Below, piece after piece: positions 54,512 through 63,094 of a stretch of 64,000 nt of DNA; the first letter of the stretch is position 1; each line of letters starts with the position of its first letter. The notes beneath the pieces were generated by a model. That model was not told where the DNA came from, did no database searches, and worked only from the letters and a program-made list of their open reading frames with translations. The position numbers and the translations under genes are program-made. Source of the stretch: Rhodobacterales bacterium HKCCE3408 (lineage in GTDB: Bacteria; Pseudomonadota; Alphaproteobacteria; Rhodobacterales; Rhodobacteraceae); NCBI GenBank assembly GCA_015689705.1, contig WVSN01000009.1, positions 107,034 through 171,033 on the forward strand, given 5' to 3'.

Positions 54512-56236
54512 GTGCTAGTGACGATTGCCGCGCGCCTCTCGCGAATCCTAATCCCGTCCGCCGCCGCCCTGACGTTGTGCGCCCCGGCGCTTGCGCAGGG
54601 CATTGCGCCGCCGGACGCCGCGACCGTGGCCGCGCGCATGGCGCAGTTCAACCAGGCGATCCCCGGCTCGCTCATGGCGCTGAACCCGTATCACAACGAC
54701 CAGGTGGCGACCGGACCGGACGGAACGCAGTACCGCCTGATCTCCATGAATCCGTACGTGAATTCGTGGTTCGTGCTGGAAATCACCGCGCCGAACGGCC
54801 GGATGACGAGCTACCATATCGAAAATGCGGATCCGGAAAACTGGACGGTCGGGCTGAACGCCGATGCCGAGATCGAGCTCGAGGGACCGGACGACGCCTT
54901 CGCCTGCGCGCCCTGGGAAGGCGACGAACTGAGCGATGCCGCCCGCTCGGACCTGCCCTACGCGCCGATCTGCGACTGGCAGCTGTTCCTGCGGAACGCG
55001 GTCTCCGGCAACCGCTCTGCGCGCGAGGCTGTGGCCGATTTCCTGCGCGACAACGTCCTGTTCGGCGACGACATCGTGAACCTCATCAAGGGCACGCTCT
55101 ACGAAGACGCCTTCATGGTCTCTTCCGACGAGGCCGAGGAGGAGGATCCGGGCGCCGTGGTCGCCCTGCTCGGGCAGGCGGCGCTCGACCGACGTCCGGT
55201 GATGCGCGCGTATACCGGGCTTCAGGTTTCGGGCGCCGATGCGGGCGCGATGGAGGCGGGCAGCTGGTACGCGGTCGACGAGGCGCCGGGCATCTATGCC
55301 AGCGTCATGCAGCCGGGCCAGATCGCCCAGTCGATCCTGTCTCGCCCCGACGAGGCCAACTGGCTCGACAACGTGGAGGCCGGCGCCGACGTTTATCTGG
55401 TGGCCTTCGACATGAGCCGGTTCGAGATCGGCTACGAGGTCGGCACCGACCATCCGCGCGTCGACTGGTCGCCCCGGCCGTCCGGCGCAGGCCGGTCCGG
55501 CGCGCCGGGCCCCGACGGCTTCCGCTCGATCGACCCGCTGGTGCGCGTCGGCATGATCTCTCCGGCGCTCACCGACCGCGTCGCCGCCACCTTCACCGGC
55601 GGCTTCAAGCGCGAACACGGCGCCTGGCGCTTCGGCCCGATGGCGCAGACGAACTGGGGCAACCATTACGGCTTCCTGTCGAACGGCGTGATGATGAGCC
55701 GGCTCTGGCCCGGCCTCTCGACGCTTTACATGCTGGATGACGGCACCGTCGGCATGCGCGTCTGGACCGAGGAGGATGTCGATCTGCTGCCGCATCTCGT
55801 CTTCGCCCGCCAGAACGGCGTGCCGCTTGTCGAGAATGGCGTCCCGGGCGAGATGGTGCGGTCCTGGGGCGGGGGCAACTGGTCCGGCTCGGCCGAGGCC
55901 AATCTGCGCACGGTCCGCTCCGGCGTCTGCCTGCGCGAGGTCGAGGGCCGGCAATTCCTGATCTACGGGTATTTCAGCTCGGCCACGCCGTCGGCACAGG
56001 CCCGGACCTTCCAGGCCTATGGCTGCGATCACGCGATGCTGCTGGACATGAACTCGCCCGAGCTGACCTATGCCGCCGTCTACATCCACGACGACGAGGA
56101 CGAGCAGATCGAGATCCAGCACCTCGTGACCAACATGGAAAGCGTGGACCTGCAAAGCCGCGACGGCACCCGTCTGCCGCGCTTCGTCAGCTACGCCGAC
56201 AGCCGGGATTTCTTCTATCTGGCCCGCCGGAACTGA
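54512..56236 (+). CDS. Exported protein with phosphodiester-glycosidase (NAGPA)-like C-terminal half
   Basis: The start is GTG 54512, with AAGGAG 8 bases upstream, giving 574 residues; the upstream ATG-containing frame is not used. Signal peptide about 1-30 (ILIPSAAALTLCAPALAQ). The N-terminal half is not recognised. The C-terminal half has a NAGPA/DUF2233-like order: FTGGFKREHGAWRFGP, FLSNGVMM, VRSGVCLREVEGRQFLIYGY, ARTFQAYGCDHAMLLDMNSPE. The family's LDGGGS motif is here LDMNSPE, so catalysis may differ or be lost. It is probably co-transcribed with the SUMF1-like gene 24 bases downstream. The product acts outside the inner membrane; its substrate is unknown. Confidence 0.72.
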   Translation: MLVTIAARLSRILIPSAAALTLCAPALAQGIAPPDAATVAARMAQFNQAIPGSLMALNPYHNDQVATGPDGTQYRLISMNPYVNSWFVLEITAPNGRMTSYHIENADPENWTVGLNADAEIELEGPDDAFACAPWEGDELSDAARSDLPYAPICDWQLFLRNAVSGNRSAREAVADFLRDNVLFGDDIVNLIKGTLYEDAFMVSSDEAEEEDPGAVVALLGQAALDRRPVMRAYTGLQVSGADAGAMEAGSWYAVDEAPGIYASVMQPGQIAQSILSRPDEANWLDNVEAGADVYLVAFDMSRFEIGYEVGTDHPRVDWSPRPSGAGRSGAPGPDGFRSIDPLVRVGMISPALTDRVAATFTGGFKREHGAWRFGPMAQTNWGNHYGFLSNGVMMSRLWPGLSTLYMLDDGTVGMRVWTEEDVDLLPHLVFARQNGVPLVENGVPGEMVRSWGGGNWSGSAEANLRTVRSGVCLREVEGRQFLIYGYFSSATPSAQARTFQAYGCDHAMLLDMNSPELTYAAVYIHDDEDEQIEIQHLVTNMESVDLQSRDGTRLPRFVSYADSRDFFYLARRN

Positions 56237-56260
56237 GCGGGCAACGCTGAGGGAGGCAAC

Positions 56261-57277
56261 ATGATCGGACGGGTATTCGGGGCGGTGCTGGCGCTGGCGC
56301 TGTCGGTCGGCATGGCTGGCGCACAGAGCCTGCAACAGCTGAACGAGGCGATGTTCGCCGAGATGCAGGCGGTGCGCGGCGTGTCGAACGCCGAAATCGC
56401 GCGCATCCGCCAGATCTTCGCGGCAAGCCCGAACGGGTGGATCGGGCAGGGCAACCCGGCCGTGACGCGCCACCCGATGACGCCCGAGGAAGCCGCAGCG
56501 CGGCTTGGCGGGACGGTCGACCAGATCCGCGAGAGCTATCGCAACCGCGAGTGGGAGAGGATCTGCGGCGGGCGCTACCGGGCGCCGCTCTACGATCCGG
56601 CGACCCAGACGGCGCGCGACGCGACGGTCTGCGTCGACATGTTCGAATGGCCGAACATCCCGATGACCTACCCGGTCGTCTGGGTCCGGGCGATGGAGGC
56701 CGCGCAGCTCTGCGCCGCCGAGGGCGGGCGGATCGGCGACGCGCATGAATGGGAAGGCGCGTCGGCCGGACAGCTTCTGCCGCCCGATTACCCGTTCGAC
56801 CGCATCCGCGGGATGAGTGCCTCGGCGGCCGTCAACACGATGCGGGCGATCCACAATTCGACCTATGCCTCGACCGCCGGGACCTATTCAATCGGGGCCT
56901 GGCAATCCGGCGTCTGCGCGACGGGCTCGTTCAAGAACGCGTCGTGCAATGGCGGCAGTTTCACCGGCTGCGGGTCGAACACCTATCCGGCCGGATCCTT
57001 CCCGCAATGCCACTCGCCCCTTGGCGCCTATGACATCGACGGCAACGCGGCCGAGCACATGAACCTGCCGCTGTCCGAGGACCAGATGGCGAGCCGGGGG
57101 TCACAGACGCTCGGCGTGACGGAGATGAAAGGGTCGTGGTTCATCTGGGACACGATCCGCGCGCACGAGCACTGGAGCCGCTGGCGCGCGCCGTTCTGGC
57201 ACGGCACGGCTGTCATGTCCGAGGGCAGCCACCGGAATTACCATCTGGGCTTCCGCTGCTTCCACGACGTGCGGTAG
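56261..57277 (+). CDS. Exported SUMF1/FGE-sulfatase-domain protein
   Basis: A 338-residue protein with signal peptide (VFGAVLALALSVGMAGAQ). The central and C-terminal parts follow the formylglycine-generating-enzyme-like fold: VCVDMFEWPNIPMTYPV, AAQLCAAEGGRIGDAHEWEGA, GSFPQCHSPLGAYDIDGNAAEHM, MKGSWFIWD and RNYHLGFRCF. Many proteins with this domain are not true FGEs. A Cys-rich insert (CATGSFKNASCNGG, TGCGSNTYP) may be disulfide-bonded. It follows the phosphodiester-glycosidase-like gene by 24 bases. A role with that protein in the envelope is inference. Confidence 0.85.
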   Translation: MIGRVFGAVLALALSVGMAGAQSLQQLNEAMFAEMQAVRGVSNAEIARIRQIFAASPNGWIGQGNPAVTRHPMTPEEAAARLGGTVDQIRESYRNREWERICGGRYRAPLYDPATQTARDATVCVDMFEWPNIPMTYPVVWVRAMEAAQLCAAEGGRIGDAHEWEGASAGQLLPPDYPFDRIRGMSASAAVNTMRAIHNSTYASTAGTYSIGAWQSGVCATGSFKNASCNGGSFTGCGSNTYPAGSFPQCHSPLGAYDIDGNAAEHMNLPLSEDQMASRGSQTLGVTEMKGSWFIWDTIRAHEHWSRWRAPFWHGTAVMSEGSHRNYHLGFRCFHDVR

Positions 57278-57281
57278 GGGA

Positions 57282-57311
57282 GGGCGCGCGGGCCGCGACA
57301 GGCCCGCGCCC
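57282..57311. terminator. Hairpin between convergent genes (bidirectional)
   Basis: Arm GGGCGCGCGGGCC (57282-57294) pairs with GGCCCGCGCCC (57301-57311), with a two-base bulge and a 6-base loop. It fills the 36-base gap between the SUMF1-like gene and the minus-strand gene, where it could end both transcripts. No T tract. Confidence 0.5.
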
Positions 57312-57313
57312 GC

Positions 57314-58879
57314 TCAGCGCAGGCTGGCGATCTGGACGGCACGCCCGGCGATCGGGCCTTCGTCGCTGACGATCCCGGCATACCGCGAATCCGTCATAAG
57401 CTGACCCAGATCGACCGCCTGTCCGTTCACGAAGGCCGTGCGGCTGACAAGGCGGATGCCGTGGCTGTAATCGGCGTATTGCGCGCCGTGCACGGTCGAT
57501 AGCGGCTGGATGGGATTGCCGTTGCCGCGGTGCCATCCGTAGATCGCGACCTGGCCGGGGTTCGACGACAGCCGGTTGGTCAGCACCAGATCCTTCTTGT
57601 GACCGGCGACGAGCACCCCGAGACCGGTTCCGGTACGCGCGTGCTGTTCGTCGATCATCGCGTCGTGCTGCATGAAATAGCCGGTCGTCACCATCTGGGC
57701 GCCGGGCGACATCGGCTGCGGGCGCAGGTGCAGGTCGGCCTGGGCATAGATCGCGTCGACCATGCGCGGCGTCGGCAGCATCATGTCGAAGCGGTCGGCA
57801 ATCTGGAGCGCGGCGGGCAGGCCGAGCGGCACACGGACGAAATCGCGATCGGACCCGACCGACAGGTAGTCTGGCGAGACGCAGATCGTGACCACGGCAT
57901 CGCTGCCGCCCGAGGTCGTGCCGGTGAAGGTCACCGGGCGCAGGTTGCGCAGGAAGTCGGGGACATTGCCGTCGGCCGCGGCGCGGATGATGCGGGCATC
58001 GCGGTCGGCGCCGCCCATGCCCTGCAGATCGGCCACGAGCTGGCTGCCGCCCTGGGCGTTGCGGGGGCGCGACGGGATCGACCGGGCCAGCCGGTTCGAG
58101 CAGGGATTACGCAGCCCGCCGATCGCCGGACCGGGCCGGGTTTCGAGCCGCGCGGGCGTGATCTCGACCTCGGGCGCGGCGGCGCGGGCGACGGTGACGC
58201 CCGATGCGGCCTCTTCGCCGACCGGGCGGCGGGCCGAGGCGACGACGGTGGCGAAGCCGGCCGGACGCGTTTCGGGCCGGAGCGACGCGGCAAGACCGGG
58301 AGCGGCGAAGGTCGATGCGCCGGAGGCCGGTCCGCCGGGATTTTCGGCAGCCACCGTGCCGAGCGCGGCCTGGATCGCGGCGGCCATCTCGGTTCCGCCG
58401 GGACGGGCTTCGGGTCCGGGCAGGTTGCGGGCGGCTGCGACGGTGACCGAGCGAGAGAGCGTCAGGATGTCGGGGCCGGTATCGGGCCGCGGCAGCGCCA
58501 GAACCGGTGGGCGGCCTTCGACCAGGGCGAAGAGCATCGGCGCCGACGGGGTCGCGGCGTGGGAGGTTGCGGTGGCGCGGATGGCCGGTCCGGGCGCAGC
58601 GGCGGCCGGCACGGCGTCCGAGAAGCCGGCGAACCGGCCGGTCGTCCCGGCTTCGGGCGCGGGGAACGGTTCGAGCCCGGTCTGGACCGCGGGCTGCGCA
58701 GTGGCGCCCGCGTCACCGTCGAAGGGCGACGTGATGTAGTCGACGGCCACCCAGGCCGCCCCGAGCGAGACACAGCCGGAAACGGCGAGCACGGCGAAGA
58801 CGCCGCTCGTCCCGTTCATAAGCTCAGCGATATGCCCCCAACGGCGCGAGGTTTTCCGCGCCATTTCTGTCCCAAACAT
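57314..58879 (-). CDS. Membrane-anchored protein with conserved C-terminal domain of unknown function
   Basis: A protein of up to 521 residues (starts at 58879, 58864 or 58819 are all possible). One N-terminal TM helix (GVFAVLAVSGCVSLGAAWVA) preceded by basic residues; then about 220 residues of low-complexity Ala/Pro/Thr linker; then a compact C-terminal domain from about NPCSNRLARSIPSRP. That domain has VTICVSPDYLSVGSDRDFVRVP, LGVLVAGHKKDLVLTNRL, VAIYGWHRGNGNPIQPLS and YADYSHGIRLVSR. I recall a similar uncharacterised domain in other phyla but no function. His/Asp/Ser-rich conserved motifs suggest an enzyme. It is convergent with the exported pair. Confidence 0.75.
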   Translation of the reverse strand: MFGTEMARKTSRRWGHIAELMNGTSGVFAVLAVSGCVSLGAAWVAVDYITSPFDGDAGATAQPAVQTGLEPFPAPEAGTTGRFAGFSDAVPAAAAPGPAIRATATSHAATPSAPMLFALVEGRPPVLALPRPDTGPDILTLSRSVTVAAARNLPGPEARPGGTEMAAAIQAALGTVAAENPGGPASGASTFAAPGLAASLRPETRPAGFATVVASARRPVGEEAASGVTVARAAAPEVEITPARLETRPGPAIGGLRNPCSNRLARSIPSRPRNAQGGSQLVADLQGMGGADRDARIIRAAADGNVPDFLRNLRPVTFTGTTSGGSDAVVTICVSPDYLSVGSDRDFVRVPLGLPAALQIADRFDMMLPTPRMVDAIYAQADLHLRPQPMSPGAQMVTTGYFMQHDAMIDEQHARTGTGLGVLVAGHKKDLVLTNRLSSNPGQVAIYGWHRGNGNPIQPLSTVHGAQYADYSHGIRLVSRTAFVNGQAVDLGQLMTDSRYAGIVSDEGPIAGRAVQIASLR

Positions 58880-58990
58880 TCCGTCTGTCCCGTCTCTGCA
58901 CTTCGGTCGATACGTGTAGAGCGTGGATCAAACAAGAATGCTGCACCGCAGCAAGAGGGGGTGGGCGGCATTGCGGCGGACTTCCGCCGA

Positions 58991-58999
58991 TTATCCACA
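58991..58999 (+). other. Perfect DnaA-box 9-mer (TTATCCACA)
   Basis: A single consensus DnaA box in the 137-base region between the SDR gene and the minus-strand gene ending at 57314, about 110 bases upstream of the latter's start. Other elements of an origin (clustered boxes, AT-rich unwinding region, dnaA or parAB nearby) are absent. Confidence 0.5.
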
Positions 59000-59016
59000 A
59001 TCGCGGAGACGTCGCC

Positions 59017-59751
59017 TCAGAGCTTGGTTTTCTTGAAGATAGGTTCGGGGATGTTGCGGATGACCGCCATCACGAGCCGCCAGATCGGGCGCACGTATAT
59101 GATGTTACGGCGCTTTTTGACGGCCTGCACGATTGCGGCGCCGACCTCTTCGGGCTCGGCCGTCAGCCGTTCGGGCAGGTCCATGCCCTCGGTCATGGCG
59201 GTCCGGACGAAGCCCGGCAGAACCGTCACGACGTGGACGTTTTCCGCCGACAACCGATTGCGCAGACCCGAGAGGTAGGCGGTGAAGCCCGCTTTGGCGG
59301 CCCCGTAGACGTAGTTCGAGGCGCGTCCGCGGTCGCCGGCGACGGAACTGATTCCCACCAGAGTGCCCGATCCGCGCGCCGACATCGCCGCCGCAAGGCG
59401 TTCCAGAATGCTGGCCGGGCCTTCGAGATTGCTGCGCAGGACGCGGGCGGCGGCCCGGGCGTCGGCGATGTTCTCGGACTGCTCGCCCATGTAGCCGACG
59501 ACGCAGACGGCGATGTCGGGCAGGTCGGGCAGTCCGCCGACAAAGGCCGCGTGGCTGTCGGTGTCCAGCGCGTCGAATTCGTGCAGGCTGACCTCGACGC
59601 CGAAGCGCGTCTCGAGGTCGGCCTTGTCGGCTTCGAGCCGCGCCGGATCCCGCGCAGCGAGCTGGACCGGATGCCCGGCGCCGGCGAAGGCGCGGGCGAT
59701 GGCGCGCGCCATGTCCGATGTCGCGCCGAGAACGAGGACAGCCCCGCTCAC
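59017..59751 (-). CDS. SDR-family reductase, DprE2-like
   Basis: A 244-residue short-chain dehydrogenase: LVLGATSDMARAIARAFAGAG binds the nucleotide, and the active site is Ser in GISSVAGDRGRASN with YGAAKAG (Tyr-x3-Lys). The C-terminal IWRLVMAVIRNIP is hydrophobic, as in DprE2, which reduces the 2-keto intermediate during decaprenyl-phosphoryl-arabinose synthesis. The start is a GTG overlapping the DprE1-like gene by 4 bases, which supports the joint role. Without the context it would be only a generic SDR. Confidence 0.85.
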   Translation of the reverse strand: MSGAVLVLGATSDMARAIARAFAGAGHPVQLAARDPARLEADKADLETRFGVEVSLHEFDALDTDSHAAFVGGLPDLPDIAVCVVGYMGEQSENIADARAAARVLRSNLEGPASILERLAAAMSARGSGTLVGISSVAGDRGRASNYVYGAAKAGFTAYLSGLRNRLSAENVHVVTVLPGFVRTAMTEGMDLPERLTAEPEEVGAAIVQAVKKRRNIIYVRPIWRLVMAVIRNIPEPIFKKTKL

Positions 59752-61058
59752 AGGCCGAGCCTTTCAGACTGCGCCGAGGCGAAGGCGGCCGAAAGCCCGG
59801 CCTCGCGCCGGTAGCTTGCGAAGTCGGCCGCGCGCGGATCGGCCTTGGCGAGAACCTCCGCCGGCATCCGGGCGTCCTTGGCGAGGTAGAGCCGCCCGCC
59901 ATGGGCCAGCGTGATCTCGTCGAGCGCGTGCATCAGGGCGAGGCTCCTGTCGTTGACGGGAAAGTCGAGCGCGAGCGTATAGCCCTCGAACGGAAAGGAA
60001 AACCGGCCGTTCTGCGGGCCCATGCGCTTCAGGACTGACAGGAACGACGCCTGCCCGGACGCGGCTATCTTCGTGAGCGCGGCGCGCAGCCCGTCGCGCG
60101 ATGTTTCCAGTGGAAGGACGCACTGGAACTGCAGGAAACCCTTCGGCCCGTAGATCCGCGTCCAGTCGCCGATGGCGTCCAGCGGATAGAAGTAGCGGTC
60201 CCAGTCGACGATCTGCCGGCCGGCCCGTGCCGCGCCGCGCGCGTAGTAGGCGGCGTTGAACGCGCCGACGGTCACGCGGTTCAGCGCGACACCGGGCAGG
60301 GTGACCGGGACGGACAACTTGCGCCGGCGCGGGATCGCGAAGGGCCGGGCGCGCCGGTCGGCGGACAGGTCGTCCGGCGTGGCATGGCGGCCAAACAGCA
60401 GGATCGAGCGGCCGAGCTGGTCGCCCGTCGCCAGCCCGTCGATCCAGGCGACGGCGTATGGTGCATCGAGCCGCGCCTCGAACCCGTCGATCGCGGCGTC
60501 GAGATCCTTCGCGGCAACGCTGTCCTGCACGATCCAGCCGCTTTCGACCGGGCGCAGCCGCAACGCGGCCCGCAGCACGATACCGGTCAGACCCATACCG
60601 CCGCGGAGCCAGTCGAAGGCGTCGTCCCCCGGCGCCAGCCGCGTGACCGTGCCATCCGGCCCCATAACCTCGGCCCAGTCCACGAAATCGCAGAACGATC
60701 CGTCGAGATGGTGGTTCTTGCCGTGGACATCGGCGGCGATGGCGCCACCGAGCGTGACGAACCGCGTACCGGGTGTGACGGGCAGGAACCAGCCGCGCGG
60801 CAGGAAGGTCTGGACGATGTCCGACAGCAGAACCCCGGCCTCGGCCACCAGAACGCCGTCCTCGAAGGAGATCATCCGGTCGAGCCCGCGCATGTCGAGC
60901 ACCTTCGGCCCGATCGCGCTGTCGCCGTAGCTGCGCCCGTTGCCCCGCGGGATCAGCGCGCCGCCTTCTATCGCAGCGGCCACATCGGCCTCGCTCCGGG
61001 CGCGGACAATATCGGCCTCGACACGGGGGTAGCGGCCCCAACCGGACAGTTGCGTCAT
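59748..61058 (-). CDS. FAD-dependent oxidoreductase, DprE1-like
   Basis: A 436-residue flavoprotein of the vanillyl-alcohol-oxidase fold: IPRGNGRSYGDSAIG and VTPGTRFVTLGGAIAADVHGKN bind FAD; the C-terminal part has KRMGPQNGRFSFPFEGYTLALDFP, typical of DprE1 family members. DprE1 oxidises polyprenyl-phosphoryl-ribose at C2, and DprE2 reduces it to the arabinose epimer. ATG 61058 overlaps the GtrA-like gene by 4 bases; a longer upstream frame is spurious. Confidence 0.88.
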   Translation of the reverse strand: MTQLSGWGRYPRVEADIVRARSEADVAAAIEGGALIPRGNGRSYGDSAIGPKVLDMRGLDRMISFEDGVLVAEAGVLLSDIVQTFLPRGWFLPVTPGTRFVTLGGAIAADVHGKNHHLDGSFCDFVDWAEVMGPDGTVTRLAPGDDAFDWLRGGMGLTGIVLRAALRLRPVESGWIVQDSVAAKDLDAAIDGFEARLDAPYAVAWIDGLATGDQLGRSILLFGRHATPDDLSADRRARPFAIPRRRKLSVPVTLPGVALNRVTVGAFNAAYYARGAARAGRQIVDWDRYFYPLDAIGDWTRIYGPKGFLQFQCVLPLETSRDGLRAALTKIAASGQASFLSVLKRMGPQNGRFSFPFEGYTLALDFPVNDRSLALMHALDEITLAHGGRLYLAKDARMPAEVLAKADPRAADFASYRREAGLSAAFASAQSERLGL

Positions 61059-61474
61059 GCCGCGTCTCCGGAGGTGAAGACGAAGCGCCGGTCGAGCATG
61101 TATTTCGTCACGTAGCCGACGGTCAGGCCGAGAATGGCGCCCAGTTCGCGGGCCAGCGTGGTGCCCCAGATGAGCCAGAAGGCGGTTTCCGTCGCCCAGA
61201 AGATCGCTGTCGTGATGAGACCCATCGCGGCATAGAGCGTGAATCGGGTCGAATGGGCGCGCAGGCCGGTCGAGCGGTCGTCGAAGATCCAGCGCTTGTC
61301 GAGAACGTATTTCACCACCAGCCCCGCCAGCGTCCCCGCCCCGAGCGCGAGGGTGAAGTGCAGACCCGAGACATCCGCGCTGCCCCAGAGCACGAGACGT
61401 TGCACGGCGAGATTGCACAGCACCGCGACGACCGCGAAGGCGCCGTAGCGCAGGACCAGCGTGGTGCCCGTCAC
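61055..61474 (-). CDS. GtrA-family membrane protein
   Basis: A 139-residue protein with four hydrophobic helices and the GtrA pattern: YGAFAVVAVLCNLAVQRLVLW, AGTLAGLVVKYVLDKRWIFDD and GYVTKYMLDRRFVF. GtrA proteins are proposed to flip polyprenyl-phosphate-linked sugars or help their transfer. It sits between the UbiA-like and DprE1-like genes with 4-base overlaps on both sides, so flipping of polyprenyl-phosphoryl-arabinose is a reasonable inference. The start is GTG. Confidence 0.9.
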   Translation of the reverse strand: MTGTTLVLRYGAFAVVAVLCNLAVQRLVLWGSADVSGLHFTLALGAGTLAGLVVKYVLDKRWIFDDRSTGLRAHSTRFTLYAAMGLITTAIFWATETAFWLIWGTTLARELGAILGLTVGYVTKYMLDRRFVFTSGDAA

Positions 61475-62946
61475 AGCGTCGAGGCCAGGACGACGAGCAA
61501 TGCGAAACAGGCCAGCACGCCGCGGCTCTGCCTGTTCCGGAAGGCGTAGATCAGCGGGTCGTCATGCATCTCGCCCCGCCCGGCGGTCAGAACCATGCTG
61601 GACACCCAGTACAGCAGGACCGGGCAGACGAGCCACAGGATGCGCGGCGCGGAATAGCGCGCCTGAACGTCCGGGTCGTTCAGGTAAAGCGCAAGCACGA
61701 GCACCGCGGCATAGCCGGCGGCCACGGACATCTGCGTCACGGTCGCCCGGTCGACCAGGCGGTAGCCGCGGCGGGTCGTGCTGCGGGCGCCCTCGGTTTC
61801 GGCCTCGGTCAGCTCGGCCTGGCGTTTCACGCCGGCGAGCGACAGGAAGAAGAACATCGAAAAGGCGAGGAGCCAGATCGACGGCTCGACCCAGATCGCG
61901 ACCGCGCCCGCGACGATCCGGCTGGTGTAGAGCACCGCGAGAAGGAACACGTCGACCAGCGCAAACCGCTTCAACTTCACCGAGTAAGCTGTTGTCAGGA
62001 TGAAGTAAATTGCGATGATCCCGGCCAGCGCGATGGAATCCGCCAGCGCGGCCGCCATCCCGGCGACCAGAAGCGCAGGCAGCAGCATCGTGCCGGTCTG
62101 AAGCGCCAGCCGGCCCGAGGCGAGCGGCCGGTCCCGCTTGCGCGGATGGGTCCGGTCGTCGGCGAGGTCGAGCATGTCGTTCAGCACGTATCCGGCCGAG
62201 GCCACGCAGGACATGGCGATGAAAGCCAGAAGGGTCGCAACGAACGTCTCGGTATCGTAGCGCTGGTCGGCGACCATCGGCACGAAGACGAGCAGGTTCT
62301 TCAGCCACTGGTGCGGGCGCAGCGCTTCGAGCAGGACCGCAGGACGAAGAGCCGGGCCGGCGATTTGCTCGACCGGGCGGCCCATCGCGGACAATTCGCG
62401 CCGGACCGCAGGCGACAGGCCGACGCCGATGGCGGCACGGGATTGCCGCCAGACCGCGAGGTCCGAGGCGCTGTCGCCCATGTAGACGAAGCCGCCCTGT
62501 CCGAATTCCCCGGCCAGGAACTCGGCCTTGCGCGCGCCCTTGAGATTGGTCGTCCCGTCCGATCCGTGCGCCGCGTCGAACAGCCCGAGATGCGCGGCGA
62601 TTTCGTCGGCCAGGGTCTGGTCGGACGCGGTCACGAGGATCGCCTTGCCGCCGGCCTCGGTCCAGGCGCGCACGCGGTCGACCACGGCGTCGTTGAAGTT
62701 CAGGCTGGCGGCGTCGAGGCTGGCGCTTTCGGCCAGCACCCGCTTCAGCTGCGCGCGTCCGTCGCTTAGCGCGACAGCGGCGCGGAGCGGCGTTCTCCAG
62801 TCCCGGGCGAGGCCGGCCCAGAAGCTTTCGTAGAGCAGATCGCCGTTCAGAAGCGTGCCGTCGAGATCGACGGCCAGCACCTCACCCTGCGCTGCCGGCA
62901 CCAGCCGGTCGCCGGCCCGCCCGCTTTCGGCGTCATCAAAGCTCAT
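61471..62946 (-). CDS. HAD phosphatase-UbiA prenyltransferase fusion (polyprenyl-phosphoribose synthase-like)
   Basis: A 491-residue fusion. Residues about 20-200 are a HAD phosphatase: VDLDGTLL (D27, D29), VTASDQTLADEI and GDSASDLAVW. The rest is a UbiA-type prenyltransferase with about eight helices and the two polyprenyl-phosphate motifs, NDMLDLADDRTHPRKRDRPL and DVFLLAVLYTSRIVAGA. The first closely resembles the DPPR synthase motif of mycobacterial Rv3806c. A fused phosphatase would remove the 5-phosphate from polyprenyl-phosphoryl-phosphoribose, so one protein could do two steps. ATG 62946 is chosen; 62988 is possible. The open frame continuing upstream is antisense to the coiled-coil gene and spurious. 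Confidence 0.88.
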   Translation of the reverse strand: MSFDDAESGRAGDRLVPAAQGEVLAVDLDGTLLNGDLLYESFWAGLARDWRTPLRAAVALSDGRAQLKRVLAESASLDAASLNFNDAVVDRVRAWTEAGGKAILVTASDQTLADEIAAHLGLFDAAHGSDGTTNLKGARKAEFLAGEFGQGGFVYMGDSASDLAVWRQSRAAIGVGLSPAVRRELSAMGRPVEQIAGPALRPAVLLEALRPHQWLKNLLVFVPMVADQRYDTETFVATLLAFIAMSCVASAGYVLNDMLDLADDRTHPRKRDRPLASGRLALQTGTMLLPALLVAGMAAALADSIALAGIIAIYFILTTAYSVKLKRFALVDVFLLAVLYTSRIVAGAVAIWVEPSIWLLAFSMFFFLSLAGVKRQAELTEAETEGARSTTRRGYRLVDRATVTQMSVAAGYAAVLVLALYLNDPDVQARYSAPRILWLVCPVLLYWVSSMVLTAGRGEMHDDPLIYAFRNRQSRGVLACFALLVVLASTL

Positions 62947-63094
62947 TCCGCGGTGAAATGCCTTGTTTCCATTGCTCTTTTGCAGCATCGCACAGACCCC
63001 GTGCCAAGGCCAGACGTTTCGGTCCGGGCTGTCGACAGGGCCATGGCGGGGCGCTATCGTTCCGGCAATTTTCCGGTCCGACGAAAGCACCGAT

